From Gimesia chilikensis (GTDB lineage: Bacteria; Planctomycetota; Planctomycetia; Planctomycetales; Planctomycetaceae), in assembly GCF_008329715.1 (NCBI RefSeq), contig NZ_VTSR01000010.1, positions 62,001-126,000 on the forward strand: a stretch of 64,000 nt of DNA, given 5' to 3'. Both the position numbers and the translations under genes were made by a program. The notes beneath the pieces are model-generated. The model was not told where the DNA came from, did no database searches, and worked only from the letters and a program-made list of their open reading frames with translations. Positions 1 to 7,122 of this stretch are shown here, piece after piece (position 1 is the first letter of the stretch; each line of letters begins with the position of its first letter).

Positions 1-398
1 ACGTAGATCAGCGAATAATCACGAAGCAGTGGCGGCTTGGGCGAAGGTGTGTACAGGTCTCCTTGCCCGAATGTATTCGCCAGGGACTCGGTCACTTCCA
101 TCGCCTCGGATGAGTATTCAAACTGATTCATACGGGCGGCCAGACGCTCCGGCGGCGTGACGGGTTTGTCTGCCTTCTGTCGTAACGCTTCGAGGTTACT
201 CAGTTCGGAAGTACCCTGGGTGGATCGTATTGCAGTGCTCTGATTGGCCTGCGCGGTGTTCTGCACAGCTGGACCCTGTGCCCGCACGACGCTCGAACAA
301 AGCAATACGATACATCCCAGGGAAATCGCCTCCCGTAATACTGCCAGCTTTCTTCTTCGCTGGCAGGTTCGCACACTGATTCCTCTGAGTGACTTCAC
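1..398 (-). CDS. flgH: FlgH, flagellar L-ring protein (partial, N-terminal 132 codons)
   Basis: FlgH forms the outer-membrane L ring around the flagellar rod. Only the N-terminal part lies in the window; the frame runs off the left edge. The GTG start at 398 overlaps the flgA stop in a GTGA, and a strong GGGGAGG ribosome binding site sits about 5 bases upstream, so translation is probably coupled to flgA. The visible protein has a basic N-terminus, a hydrophobic export segment (SLGCIVLLCSSVVRAQG) and, at the edge, the sequence LLRDYSLIYV, as expected just before the conserved FlgH core. The assignment rests mainly on this start of the core and on position after flgF-flgG-flgA. I cannot see a clean lipobox, although FlgH is normally a lipoprotein. 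Confidence 0.75.
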   Translation of the reverse strand, partial: MKSLRGISVRTCQRRRKLAVLREAISLGCIVLLCSSVVRAQGPAVQNTAQANQSTAIRSTQGTSELSNLEALRQKADKPVTPPERLAARMNQFEYSSEAMEVTESLANTFGQGDLYTPSPKPPLLRDYSLIY

Positions 399-1534
399 TT
401 GGACCTCCCCCCTCTTTGAATTTCGTATACGGTCTGCACCTGACCGCCTCGCGAGGGACCAGCTGACTCGGTCGTACCGGAGATGAACTGGATTCCCGTC
501 GACTGTGACATCTGGCTGGACGGACGGTAGTTCACTTCGGTCTGGTTGTAACCGGTCACCGTCGCCGTCAAACGATCGCGGCCTTCCAGAGCGATCAGTG
601 TGATCTGATCTCCCATGGAACCATCACCGCGTGCCCGCATTTCGCGGCGGACAGAAATGCCGCCCCGTCGGGCATACACGGTTACGATCGCGCCATCGCG
701 TACCAGGGGGACTTCGATCAGGTCTTCGGTCCGCATCGGCTGCGTCTGATAGACAGTGCGGGTCAGTTCGCGGCCAATTACCTGCCGCGGATCGCTGATC
801 CCTTTCTGATCTTTTTCGGGTCGCATCCAGACCAGGTCGTCGGCGCGAACCACTGTACCCCGATTTAATGTGTATTTGGCTGCCAGAATTTCCGGCACTC
901 GTTGGATCTGACAAATAACACGCACCTGTCGGACCATTCCCTGAGCATCTTTCAACTGCAGCAGAACAGGTTGCTCGGTCTGACGATTCAGATCCAGCTG
1001 TGAAAAGTAGAAGCCATCGGCCCGGGTTTCACGCACCACAGGCACGTCTGCCGGCTGCAATCGAACCGAGACCGTAAAATGGCTGGACTGGGGAGCAGTC
1101 CGGCTGATCCAGTTCTGGAGTGCCTGCTGGACTTTTTCTTCAGTCTGCTGCAACTCCTGCTGTGTCGCGACCTTCTTAACCTGGGGCTCTTCCCGCGGGC
1201 TTTCTGAACTGACACGGATCTGGCTGCGTCCTGTTAACTCAAGCTGACTCAAGTCAACGCCCAGTGCCTGCAGGCGACTGCGGATTTGTGAAACCGTGAT
1301 GACCTGGGTGCGTCCCTGCCCCGGAGCAGGTTGTAGAATCATCGCCTGCATACGGGCGGCTTCCGCCTCATCCGCGTTCAGCACGTCAGCCACATCGCCC
1401 AGACGTACCACGGACGAATTCACGACCGCGGTCGACTTCAGCCGCAGAATCTCAGCCCGCACGTCATACGTGTGGCTCAGACAGCAGGCTGTCAGCAACA
1501 GACTTAAAACGGATTTGGCCCAGATACGATTCAT
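395..1534 (-). CDS. flgA: FlgA, flagellar P-ring assembly chaperone
   Basis: FlgA is a periplasmic chaperone needed for P-ring (FlgI) assembly. The protein has a signal peptide ending near SHTYDVRA, an N-terminal region with VVNSSVVRLGDVADV, and a C-terminal SAF-type region (AAKYTLNRGTVVRADDL, then MRTEDLIEVPLVRDGAIVTV) typical of FlgA. At about 379 residues it is longer than the roughly 220 residues of E. coli FlgA, because of an extended N-terminal half rich in Q and E. I chose the ATG at 1534; a TTG four codons upstream is possible, and neither has a clear ribosome binding site. Its stop overlaps the flgH start, and flgG ends 43 bases upstream, so it belongs to the rod/ring operon. Confidence 0.9.
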   Translation of the reverse strand: MNRIWAKSVLSLLLTACCLSHTYDVRAEILRLKSTAVVNSSVVRLGDVADVLNADEAEAARMQAMILQPAPGQGRTQVITVSQIRSRLQALGVDLSQLELTGRSQIRVSSESPREEPQVKKVATQQELQQTEEKVQQALQNWISRTAPQSSHFTVSVRLQPADVPVVRETRADGFYFSQLDLNRQTEQPVLLQLKDAQGMVRQVRVICQIQRVPEILAAKYTLNRGTVVRADDLVWMRPEKDQKGISDPRQVIGRELTRTVYQTQPMRTEDLIEVPLVRDGAIVTVYARRGGISVRREMRARGDGSMGDQITLIALEGRDRLTATVTGYNQTEVNYRPSSQMSQSTGIQFISGTTESAGPSRGGQVQTVYEIQRGGRSK

Positions 1535-1577
1535 TACAGTTTTCAAATTTCTATGGTTAGTCGGTCAGAGAGTCAGC

Positions 1578-2378
1578 TTAGAAACGACGCAGATTTGTGA
1601 CGGTCTGCAGTGTCTGATCCGCTGCCTGTACTACCTGACTGTTCAACTCAAAGTTGCGCTGTGTTTTAATCAGTTCGACCAGTTCCCGTACGGGTTCCAC
1701 ATTCGACTGTTCCAGGAAACCCTGTCGTAACTGGCCGCGTCCTTCTGTCCCCGGGTTACCAATCTGTGCGTTACCGGAGCCGGTCGTTTCCGTATACAGG
1801 TTGTCTCCCTGACGCAGCAGCCCCTGATTATTGATGAAGCGGGCGATCTGAATGTTGCCGGCGATCTGAATCTGTGTAGATCCCTGCTGCTGATAACTCA
1901 CGACACCGTCTCCGGAAATCGTCACATTAATCGCATCCTGGGGAATCGAAATGTTCGGCTGCAGAAGATAACCCTTGTCCGCGGAGGCCATCACCAGGTT
2001 ACCGTTTGCGTTGAGTGTGAAGTTTCCGGCCCGCGTGTAGAGATCCTGCGTGCCATCATTCACCTGGAAGAAGCCGTCTCCCACGATGGCCAGGTCATAA
2101 GTTCCGTTCGAAGGCACGATTGATCCCTGACTAAAATCACCTTCGGTGCTCTGAACGCGCACACCAATACCAAGGTCGGTGCCGGTGGGAGTGATGTTTC
2201 CCTGGTTGTCCTGCACACCGGGCAGCTTGAAATGCTCGTAGAAGATGTCTTCGAAATTCGCGCGGTTCTGCTTGTAGGCAGTGGTACCCGCGTTGGCCAG
2301 ATTGTTGGCAATGGTATCGAGATTGAAGCTGTTCGCTGCCATTCCCGTCGCACTGGAATACAGGGCTCTGATTGCCAT
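1578..2378 (-). CDS. flgG: FlgG, flagellar distal rod protein
   Basis: FlgG builds the distal rod of the flagellum. The 266-residue length matches the family (about 260). The N-terminus MAIRALYSSATGMAANSFNL with NNLAN is the rod/hook signature, the middle carries TYDLAIVGDGFFQV and LYTRAGNFTLNANGNLV, and the C-terminal helix (LVELIKTQRNFELNSQVVQAADQTLQTV) is the conserved coiled-coil end. The start is supported by an AAGGAG site 7 bases before the ATG. It lies 71 bases downstream of flgF. Confidence 0.95.
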   Translation of the reverse strand: MAIRALYSSATGMAANSFNLDTIANNLANAGTTAYKQNRANFEDIFYEHFKLPGVQDNQGNITPTGTDLGIGVRVQSTEGDFSQGSIVPSNGTYDLAIVGDGFFQVNDGTQDLYTRAGNFTLNANGNLVMASADKGYLLQPNISIPQDAINVTISGDGVVSYQQQGSTQIQIAGNIQIARFINNQGLLRQGDNLYTETTGSGNAQIGNPGTEGRGQLRQGFLEQSNVEPVRELVELIKTQRNFELNSQVVQAADQTLQTVTNLRRF

Positions 2379-2449
2379 CGGTTGTCTCCTTACTTCCTCA
2401 AGCTCTGTAACGGATTACAGATCTAAAACTGTCTTTGATTGTTTGATTT

Positions 2450-3223
2450 CTATCTGCGGGGCATGCTTTGTATCAGACGGCCGAGTGAGTCATCCTGGAG
2501 TTTGATCATGTTGATGTTAGACTCGAACATCCGCGTAGACGTCACCAGTTCCATCATCTCCTCGATGGAGTTGGTGCCGGACGCTTCCAGAAACCCCTGC
2601 TCGATCGTGACCGGCCCTTTGGCCTCGGAAACACGACCTTCAGTGGTGTAGAGGCTGTTTCCCATTTTGACGAGTTCGTTGAGCGACGATGGCATCACGA
2701 TCGCAATCTGTCCCCGGGTTCCCAGCGCCTGTCCCTGAGCGTCAAAGGGAGTCACCAGACCATCGGGAGAAATTTCCATGCGAACGGCATCGACGGGCAG
2801 TGTGATTTCCTGACCGTTGGTATTCAGCAGAGGCAGCCCCTGATCGGCAGTCACAACGCGGCGCTTACTGTCCAGAGAAAGGGATCCGTTGCGAGTCAGA
2901 TAGGAGTTTTGAGAATTGCCGACCTGGAAGAATCCCTGGCCCTTCAATGCCAGGTCAAAATCGCTTTCGGTCGAGATCATGGCCCCGTTTTCGAAATTGG
3001 TCGTCATCCCTTCCAGAGTGATACCACCGCTGTGGTTTTGCAGATCTCCGGGAAGAGGCGCCAGGGGAGCCTGTTTCTCGTCGGCAGGCGGGTTCATGCG
3101 AAAAATGGGTATATCACGCTTGAATGAAGTCGTGTTCGCATTCGCCATATTGTTAGCCAGCACATCCATTCGCACTGAATTTGCATCAGCGCCTTGTGCT
3201 GAGAGGTACATGCCGTAAATCAT
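2450..3223 (-). CDS. flgF: FlgF-like flagellar proximal rod protein
   Basis: This 257-residue rod protein starts MIYGMYLSAQGADANSVRMD with the NNMAN motif, has FDLALKGQGFFQV and SYLTRNGSLSLDSKRRVV in the middle, and ends with a helix (IEEMMELVTSTRMFESNINMIK) like FlgG. Lying just before flgG and being slightly shorter and less canonical fits FlgF. It is the first gene of the minus-strand operon flgF-flgG-flgA-flgH. The ATG at 3223 has only a short AGG core 7 bases upstream, and that core lies inside a perfect inverted repeat (see the leader entry), so initiation may be controlled. Confidence 0.88.
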   Translation of the reverse strand: MIYGMYLSAQGADANSVRMDVLANNMANANTTSFKRDIPIFRMNPPADEKQAPLAPLPGDLQNHSGGITLEGMTTNFENGAMISTESDFDLALKGQGFFQVGNSQNSYLTRNGSLSLDSKRRVVTADQGLPLLNTNGQEITLPVDAVRMEISPDGLVTPFDAQGQALGTRGQIAIVMPSSLNELVKMGNSLYTTEGRVSEAKGPVTIEQGFLEASGTNSIEEMMELVTSTRMFESNINMIKLQDDSLGRLIQSMPRR

Positions 3224-3225
3224 TT

Positions 3226-3337
3226 AGATACCTGTTAGGAACCGCCGCTACCTGAATCAAATAGACAGTGACGATGTCAACGAGTTTCGATAGACACTTC
3301 CCCCCGTCTATCTATCGGAACTCGCTAACAGGTATCT
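3226..3337 (-). promoter_or_regulatory. Structured leader of flgF with ribosome-site-masking inverted repeat
   Basis: Seen directly: a perfect 13-bp inverted repeat (3226-3238 against 3325-3337). The gene-proximal arm contains the flgF ribosome binding core AGG (3231-3233), so the distal arm can pair with it. Between the arms, 3281-3324 forms a second hairpin (GATAGAC paired with GTCTATC, extended by CGAGTT with AACTCG) whose loop on the flgF strand reads GGGGGGAAGT and so includes a GGA. CsrA-family proteins bind GGA in hairpin loops, and csrA is the next gene upstream. Alternative: TAAA (3337-3340) followed after 17 bases by TCCGATAG (3312-3319) resembles a sigma-28 promoter with spacing two bases too long. 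If transcription began there, the distal arm would not be in the RNA. Confidence 0.5.
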
Positions 3338-3376
3338 TTAATACAATCGGAAAAAAGAGTTTATTTTTCCTATTTT

Positions 3377-3409
3377 CACATCCATAAGCAATTGCTGCTT
3401 ACGGATGTG
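3377..3409. repeat. Hairpin-forming inverted repeat between flgF and csrA
   Basis: A 14-bp inverted repeat (3377-3390 against 3396-3409, one G-T mismatch, 5-base loop) lies between csrA and the flgF leader. No T-run follows directly on either strand, so it is not a typical intrinsic terminator, though T-rich sequence occurs further downstream on the minus strand. The rest of 3338-3660 shows no convincing gene; the 61-codon frame at 3376-3561 has no ribosome site and overlaps this repeat. Confidence 0.5.
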
Positions 3410-3660
3410 TGGGCATGTCGTAATAAATGTCTGGCTATTAGAGCCGGATCAGTAATGATGATCAGTTGGTTGCTGACAAACCAAGGCAAATAGAGAACAT
3501 GGAAAACAACTGCAATAAGCTGTTCCCACGAGAGAAAAATAATAGCATCGGTCCGTCGCAAACTGACCTGGAAGGTCCAAAATTCACTGCCAGATCAATT
3601 AACAACCGCTGTGGCTATTCAGCAACCAGTGTCTGATCAATCAGCGATCAGTGCGATCAA

Positions 3661-3861
3661 TCAAAAACCACAGCTCTGCAGGGGCTCACATTCAACTTCA
3701 AACTGGGTGACCAGCTTGCGAATTTCAGCGCGATTCACCTGAACGTCGTCAGGTGCTTCCACCCCCAGACGTACTCGATTCCCCTTTACTGACAGCACTT
3801 TGATCGAGATATTGTCGTTAATCACAATCTCTTCATCCTTGCGTCTCGTGAGCACTAACAT
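3661..3861 (-). CDS. csrA: CsrA, carbon storage / translational regulator
   Basis: CsrA is a small dimeric RNA-binding protein that blocks or modulates translation by binding GGA motifs, classically for carbon storage and motility genes. The 66-residue protein begins [20 protein letters not shown] and has [16 protein letters not shown] followed by VNRAEI, the full core fold. The arginine of the binding strand (VRLGVEAP) is present. The C-terminal tail with a cysteine is family-typical in its variability. AAAGGAG lies 7 bases before the ATG. It sits upstream of the flagellar operon on the same strand, an arrangement that suggests it acts on that operon. Confidence 0.96.
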   Translation of the reverse strand: MLVLTRRKDEEIVINDNISIKVLSVKGNRVRLGVEAPDDVQVNRAEIRKLVTQFEVECEPLQSCGF

Positions 3862-3949
3862 CAGTGGACTCCTTTCTTGAGTTCATTCCTTTGATAAATC
3901 TAACCAAGCCCTACTCAGTAGAGTGAAAGAGTTACATCCATCTCTGGGA

Positions 3950-3979
3950 ATTATACGCAGCAAACAGGGTTCCAGTTTG
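3950..3979 (-). promoter_or_regulatory. csrA: Putative csrA promoter with overlapping palindrome
   Basis: On the minus strand a perfect TATAAT lies at 3950-3955, about 90 bases before the csrA ATG. At the -35 position there is no good TTGACA, but an imperfect palindrome of 8-base arms (CAAACAGG, GTT, CCAGTTTG; 3961-3979, one mismatch) overlaps it, as an operator would. Together with the hairpin at 4094-4136, this is the content of the 412-base region 3862-4273, which is otherwise very A/T-rich with no gene. Confidence 0.4.
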
Positions 3980-4093
3980 CGGAATAATCCAAAATTTTAA
4001 AAAAATTATCATAACCCTTAAAGTTTACTGTGTGATGCGTCGCCACAACACACACAACCTATTCCACCCTGTTTAACACGACTTGAGATTCAC

Positions 4094-4136
4094 GCAAAAT
4101 GCTTCACTAATTTGGCACAAAAGTGAAGCATTTTGC
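4094..4136. repeat. Perfect 15-bp inverted repeat upstream of csrA
   Basis: The arms 4094-4108 (GCAAAATGCTTCACT) and 4122-4136 are exact reverse complements with a 13-base spacer. No T-run follows on either strand. It lies in the divergent region between csrA and the exported protein starting at 4274, so it may be a dyad operator or an RNA hairpin. Its job is unknown. Confidence 0.6.
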
Positions 4137-4273
4137 AGCAGTGTGGTAAACTTGCAGTAGATCGCTACACAAACCTGACTGCGAGCCAGTCAGGCCAATG
4201 GTCGATATATGCAGGTAACGCAATCAGAGGCTTAATACCACTTATTCAGTCAACTACCCAGGGGGGAAGTCCC

Positions 4274-4933
4274 ATGCCACTCATTCCAAGGTCTTACCTG
4301 ACCGCACTCATATTAGCAGGCCTGTGCATTCCACCCACACTCCAGGCTGCAGACCCCCCAAGGGGAACTGCACTGCCCGAAGTGATTCCTGACGACGCCA
4401 TGCCCCCCAAAAAACTTCCTGAGCTCTCAGAAGTCATGAGCATTGCCCGGGAGTATTTCACAAATCGCAAAGGGTATGAGTCCGGTGATCTGCTGACCAG
4501 CAATGACGTCAAACCTCTGTTTCGGGAACTGCAGCAGGCTGGCTGGAAAGTCAAAGCGGAAAAAGCGATTCTGAGTCGGATGCATACCAACAGCGATTTT
4601 CTTGCTTCGCAGCTGAGTACTCCCAAAGGCGTCAAATTCATGCGTAAAATCGCGAAGATGCCAGGCGGCTACGATCGCCTCGATCATCTACTGAAGATGC
4701 CGTATGGTAAACGAAGGATCAAAGAGTTCATCGACTCCCCCGGCGGTTACACGATGATTGAATACATGACCACCACCAAAGGGGGCAAGAACCTGGGAAA
4801 ATACCTCTCCCAGACCAAGACCGGAAAAGGCTTCAACCAGCCGACAGACATGATCTACACGCAGACAGAGCTGCTGCAGGTGATCCAGGAAACATACCAG
4901 GCAGAGAACAATCCCAAAGGCAGACGTAAATAG
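4274..4933 (+). CDS. Small exported protein of unknown function
   Basis: A 219-residue protein I do not recognise. The ATG at 4274 is preceded by GGGGGGAAG and opens a clear signal peptide (ALILAGLCIPPTLQAAD); the frame extends further upstream, but those residues look non-coding. The mature part is basic and rich in short Gly-Gly-Tyr/Lys motifs: TPKGVKFMRKI, MPGGYDRLDHLL, SPGGYTMIEYM, TKGGKNLGKYL. These recur about every 20-25 residues and suggest a degenerate helical repeat. Probably periplasmic. It is monocistronic and followed by a strong terminator at 4968. Confidence 0.8.
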   Translation: MPLIPRSYLTALILAGLCIPPTLQAADPPRGTALPEVIPDDAMPPKKLPELSEVMSIAREYFTNRKGYESGDLLTSNDVKPLFRELQQAGWKVKAEKAILSRMHTNSDFLASQLSTPKGVKFMRKIAKMPGGYDRLDHLLKMPYGKRRIKEFIDSPGGYTMIEYMTTTKGGKNLGKYLSQTKTGKGFNQPTDMIYTQTELLQVIQETYQAENNPKGRRK

Positions 4934-4967
4934 CCTTCTATCAATCTTGGTATAATCAGCGATATAA

Positions 4968-5001
4968 AAAGCCCCGCACGTTTTTCAGCGTGCGGGGCTT
5001 T
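4968..5001. terminator. Bidirectional intrinsic terminator
   Basis: A 13-bp GC-rich stem (AAAGCCCCGCACG at 4968-4980 with its complement at 4989-5001) and 8-base loop, with A-rich flank on one side and TATTATTT on the other. It lies between the convergent exported-protein gene and the HDOD gene and can serve both. Confidence 0.9.
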
Positions 5002-5050
5002 ATTATTTCAAGATCGAATCAGAACTGAAGGCACACAGTTTTCAGTGCAT

Positions 5051-5914
5051 TCAGCCTTCGAGATTCACACCGAAGAACTCGGCACTTTCAGCAATATCTG
5101 CCCGGCATTCTTCGATCATCTGTTCGATTTGTGGTTCTTCAAAGTCAAAGAAAGAGATCAGCAGATCTTCCGCTTCGGCGAATTCCTCTGAATTCCGGTT
5201 CCATAAGGAGCCAGCTAATAGACTTCCTGTCCGGAGCGCCATTCCCAATGGACAACCGTGCTGACCGGTATCATGGTGATGTTCAATCGCCACGACCATT
5301 TCGTGTGGGAGATCCCAGAAATCCATCAGGCGTGCGCCCAACAGAGCATGGTCAAATCCGAAGAACTGACGTTCGCCTTTGACCAGGGCTTCGCCGTGCG
5401 GATAGCTTTCGTAGATCAGGCTGTATTGTTCCCGCTCAACCTGAGAAAACACGAGAATCCCCACATCCGCCAGCAGTCCAGCTGTGTAGGTTTCATCTTT
5501 TTTAAGACATTTATGATGATCTGCCAGATGAGACGAAATCGAGGCAATCGTCAATGCACGCTGCCAGTAATCGGCGAAGATTCGCCCCTTACTCCGTTTG
5601 GTCAGTGACTCCACCATGGAAAAACTGACCGTCAGCATCCGGATCGCATCTTTTCCCAGGTAGGAGACAGCATGCTTGATGCTCGTAATCCGACGCGAAA
5701 CACCGTACTTGGCTGAATTGACTACCTGTAGAATTTTGGCAGCCAGTCCCGGATCGTGTTCGATACAGTTTACAATATCATCGATCCGGCTCTCCGGATC
5801 GCGGGTCAGCTGCAGCACCTGCTGTGCGACCTTGGGTGCGGAATGTAATCGATCCAGACGTTGAACAAAGGCGTCTGCAAGATCGCCCGGGTCTAAACAA
5901 TTATCAACTAACAT
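5051..5914 (-). CDS. HDOD domain protein
   Basis: A 287-residue cytosolic protein whose residues about 20-215 form an HDOD domain: LHSAPKVAQQVLQLTRDPES, then DPGLAAKILQVVNSAKYG, RITSIKHAVSYLGKDAIRML and HLLGARLMD-like (FDHALLGARLMDFWDLP). HDOD is a non-catalytic relative of HD phosphohydrolases found in signalling proteins, often linked to cyclic-di-GMP or motility control. Here AIEHHHDTG looks HD-like, but the metal-binding HD pair is not evident. No receiver or GGDEF domain is attached. AAGGA precedes the ATG. The target is unknown. Confidence 0.88.
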   Translation of the reverse strand: MLVDNCLDPGDLADAFVQRLDRLHSAPKVAQQVLQLTRDPESRIDDIVNCIEHDPGLAAKILQVVNSAKYGVSRRITSIKHAVSYLGKDAIRMLTVSFSMVESLTKRSKGRIFADYWQRALTIASISSHLADHHKCLKKDETYTAGLLADVGILVFSQVEREQYSLIYESYPHGEALVKGERQFFGFDHALLGARLMDFWDLPHEMVVAIEHHHDTGQHGCPLGMALRTGSLLAGSLWNRNSEEFAEAEDLLISFFDFEEPQIEQMIEECRADIAESAEFFGVNLEG

Positions 5915-6156
5915 GACCGTCCTTCTCTCTGTTCTCAGGCTCTCTATATATGTTCTGCCCCTTGAGGGGAACCTCGTCGAAAATCTATCTTTGAGAGCAG
6001 CAGGGAACGGCAGAAACTGGAGCGTACGAACCGATTTTTGGATTCTCGGCAGGGACTCTTCCAGTCGTAACGGTCAGCGCTTTTATAATGAGAATAGCCA
6101 GAACCTTCAGTCCAGAGAAATCCCTCCTCAAGGTCCGAATTTCCGGCCGCCTGGCT

Positions 6157-7041
6157 TCAGCGCATCAGCTCCAGGCCGGTTTCCCTGATTTCGTAAGGGA
6201 CCAGGGATTCATCGACGGCACTGCCACGATGTTTCGCAATGTGTAATGCCCGGCTCATCCGGTTGCCTTCCCGGATCTTTCCCATCAGGATGATCGTATT
6301 GGCATTGGACAGGACGTCACCACTTTCGATGGGACGCTGAATCAGATCGTCCAGCATTACCTCATGCGTGGTTAGCAGCAACAGGCAGCCGATCTGCTGG
6401 CAGTCGTAACGATGTGCTTCAATCCGCTCCTGCTGACTGCGAAACTGTGCCCGAAACAGATCGCGGGCCACCCAGTCATATTCTTTGCGCAATATCTGAT
6501 GATAGACATATTCGAAGGCATGGAACTGAAAAGAATCACTGGGCCGCTCGCTCGGTTCAATCCCGTCAATCACCGTACGCCGGACACCATGCACAAAATT
6601 GGCATAGAAATAGGCGATTGCCGCATCCAGCTTTTTAACAAATTCCAGCTTCCATTCCTTCCACTCATCCAGTTCCATATCCCGGCGGGTCACCCGGCGG
6701 CCACTCTGGCGGAAAAGATGCTGATAATCTTTACGCGCCTGTTCCCGTTCCCAGATCTGTTCCAGGTCGAAAACCTCATCCACGAGTTGCTCCCGCAGTT
6801 TCCATTGAAACAGACGCTCTGCATAATCCTCGTGACTCTGTGAATCGCCGCGGGTCGCCATATCGAACAGAATGCCTGTCTCCCCTTCCTGGGCGAGTCC
6901 TGCCTGGGCATACTGCAGCCCCAGTTGCGTTTTTCCAATGCCGGTCGCCCCCAGAACCACTGTCAGCTTTCCGGGCAATAATCCCCCCGACAGCATTTCA
7001 TCCAGTTCCGGAATTCCCGTTTGTTGGCGCAGTTCAGACAT
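6157..7041 (-). CDS. KaiC/RecA-like ATPase
   Basis: A 294-residue single-domain RecA-fold ATPase. [20 protein letters not shown] followed by the P-loop GATGIGKT (residues about 30-37) is the KaiC/RadA opening; [10 protein letters not shown] is a likely Walker B strand and [12 protein letters not shown] the following switch strand. A helical insertion of about 90 residues ([19 protein letters not shown] onward), rich in acidic, basic and aromatic residues, sits between the P-loop strand and Walker B. The C-terminus ([20 protein letters not shown]) is like KaiC. I saw no clock partner. Probably a regulatory ATPase; substrate unknown. Confidence 0.8.
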   Translation of the reverse strand: MSELRQQTGIPELDEMLSGGLLPGKLTVVLGATGIGKTQLGLQYAQAGLAQEGETGILFDMATRGDSQSHEDYAERLFQWKLREQLVDEVFDLEQIWEREQARKDYQHLFRQSGRRVTRRDMELDEWKEWKLEFVKKLDAAIAYFYANFVHGVRRTVIDGIEPSERPSDSFQFHAFEYVYHQILRKEYDWVARDLFRAQFRSQQERIEAHRYDCQQIGCLLLLTTHEVMLDDLIQRPIESGDVLSNANTIILMGKIREGNRMSRALHIAKHRGSAVDESLVPYEIRETGLELMR

Positions 7042-7122
7042 AATTCGACTCGTTGACAGGCAGAGGCGGTTCGCCTCCAGGGGTATAGATTCGTTTGCAA
7101 GAAAGCACGATCTCAGTGCATC

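Noticed and set aside
3226-3337. The repeat-flanked segment as a small mobile element
   Set aside because: The arms are 13 bp, but I see no convincing target-site duplication, no second copy in the window, and one arm covers a ribosome binding site. A leader function is more economical.
3376-3561. A 61-codon frame in the flgF-csrA interval
   Set aside because: No ribosome site, overlaps a hairpin, no recognisable sequence.
4113-4137. TGGCAC and TTGCA resembling a sigma-54 promoter
   Set aside because: The spacing between the two elements is 14 bases, while sigma-54 sites need 5.
7061-7082. Hairpin GAGGCG, loop, CGCCTC after the PLP-enzyme gene as a terminator
   Set aside because: Stem is only 6 bp and there is no T-run on the minus strand.
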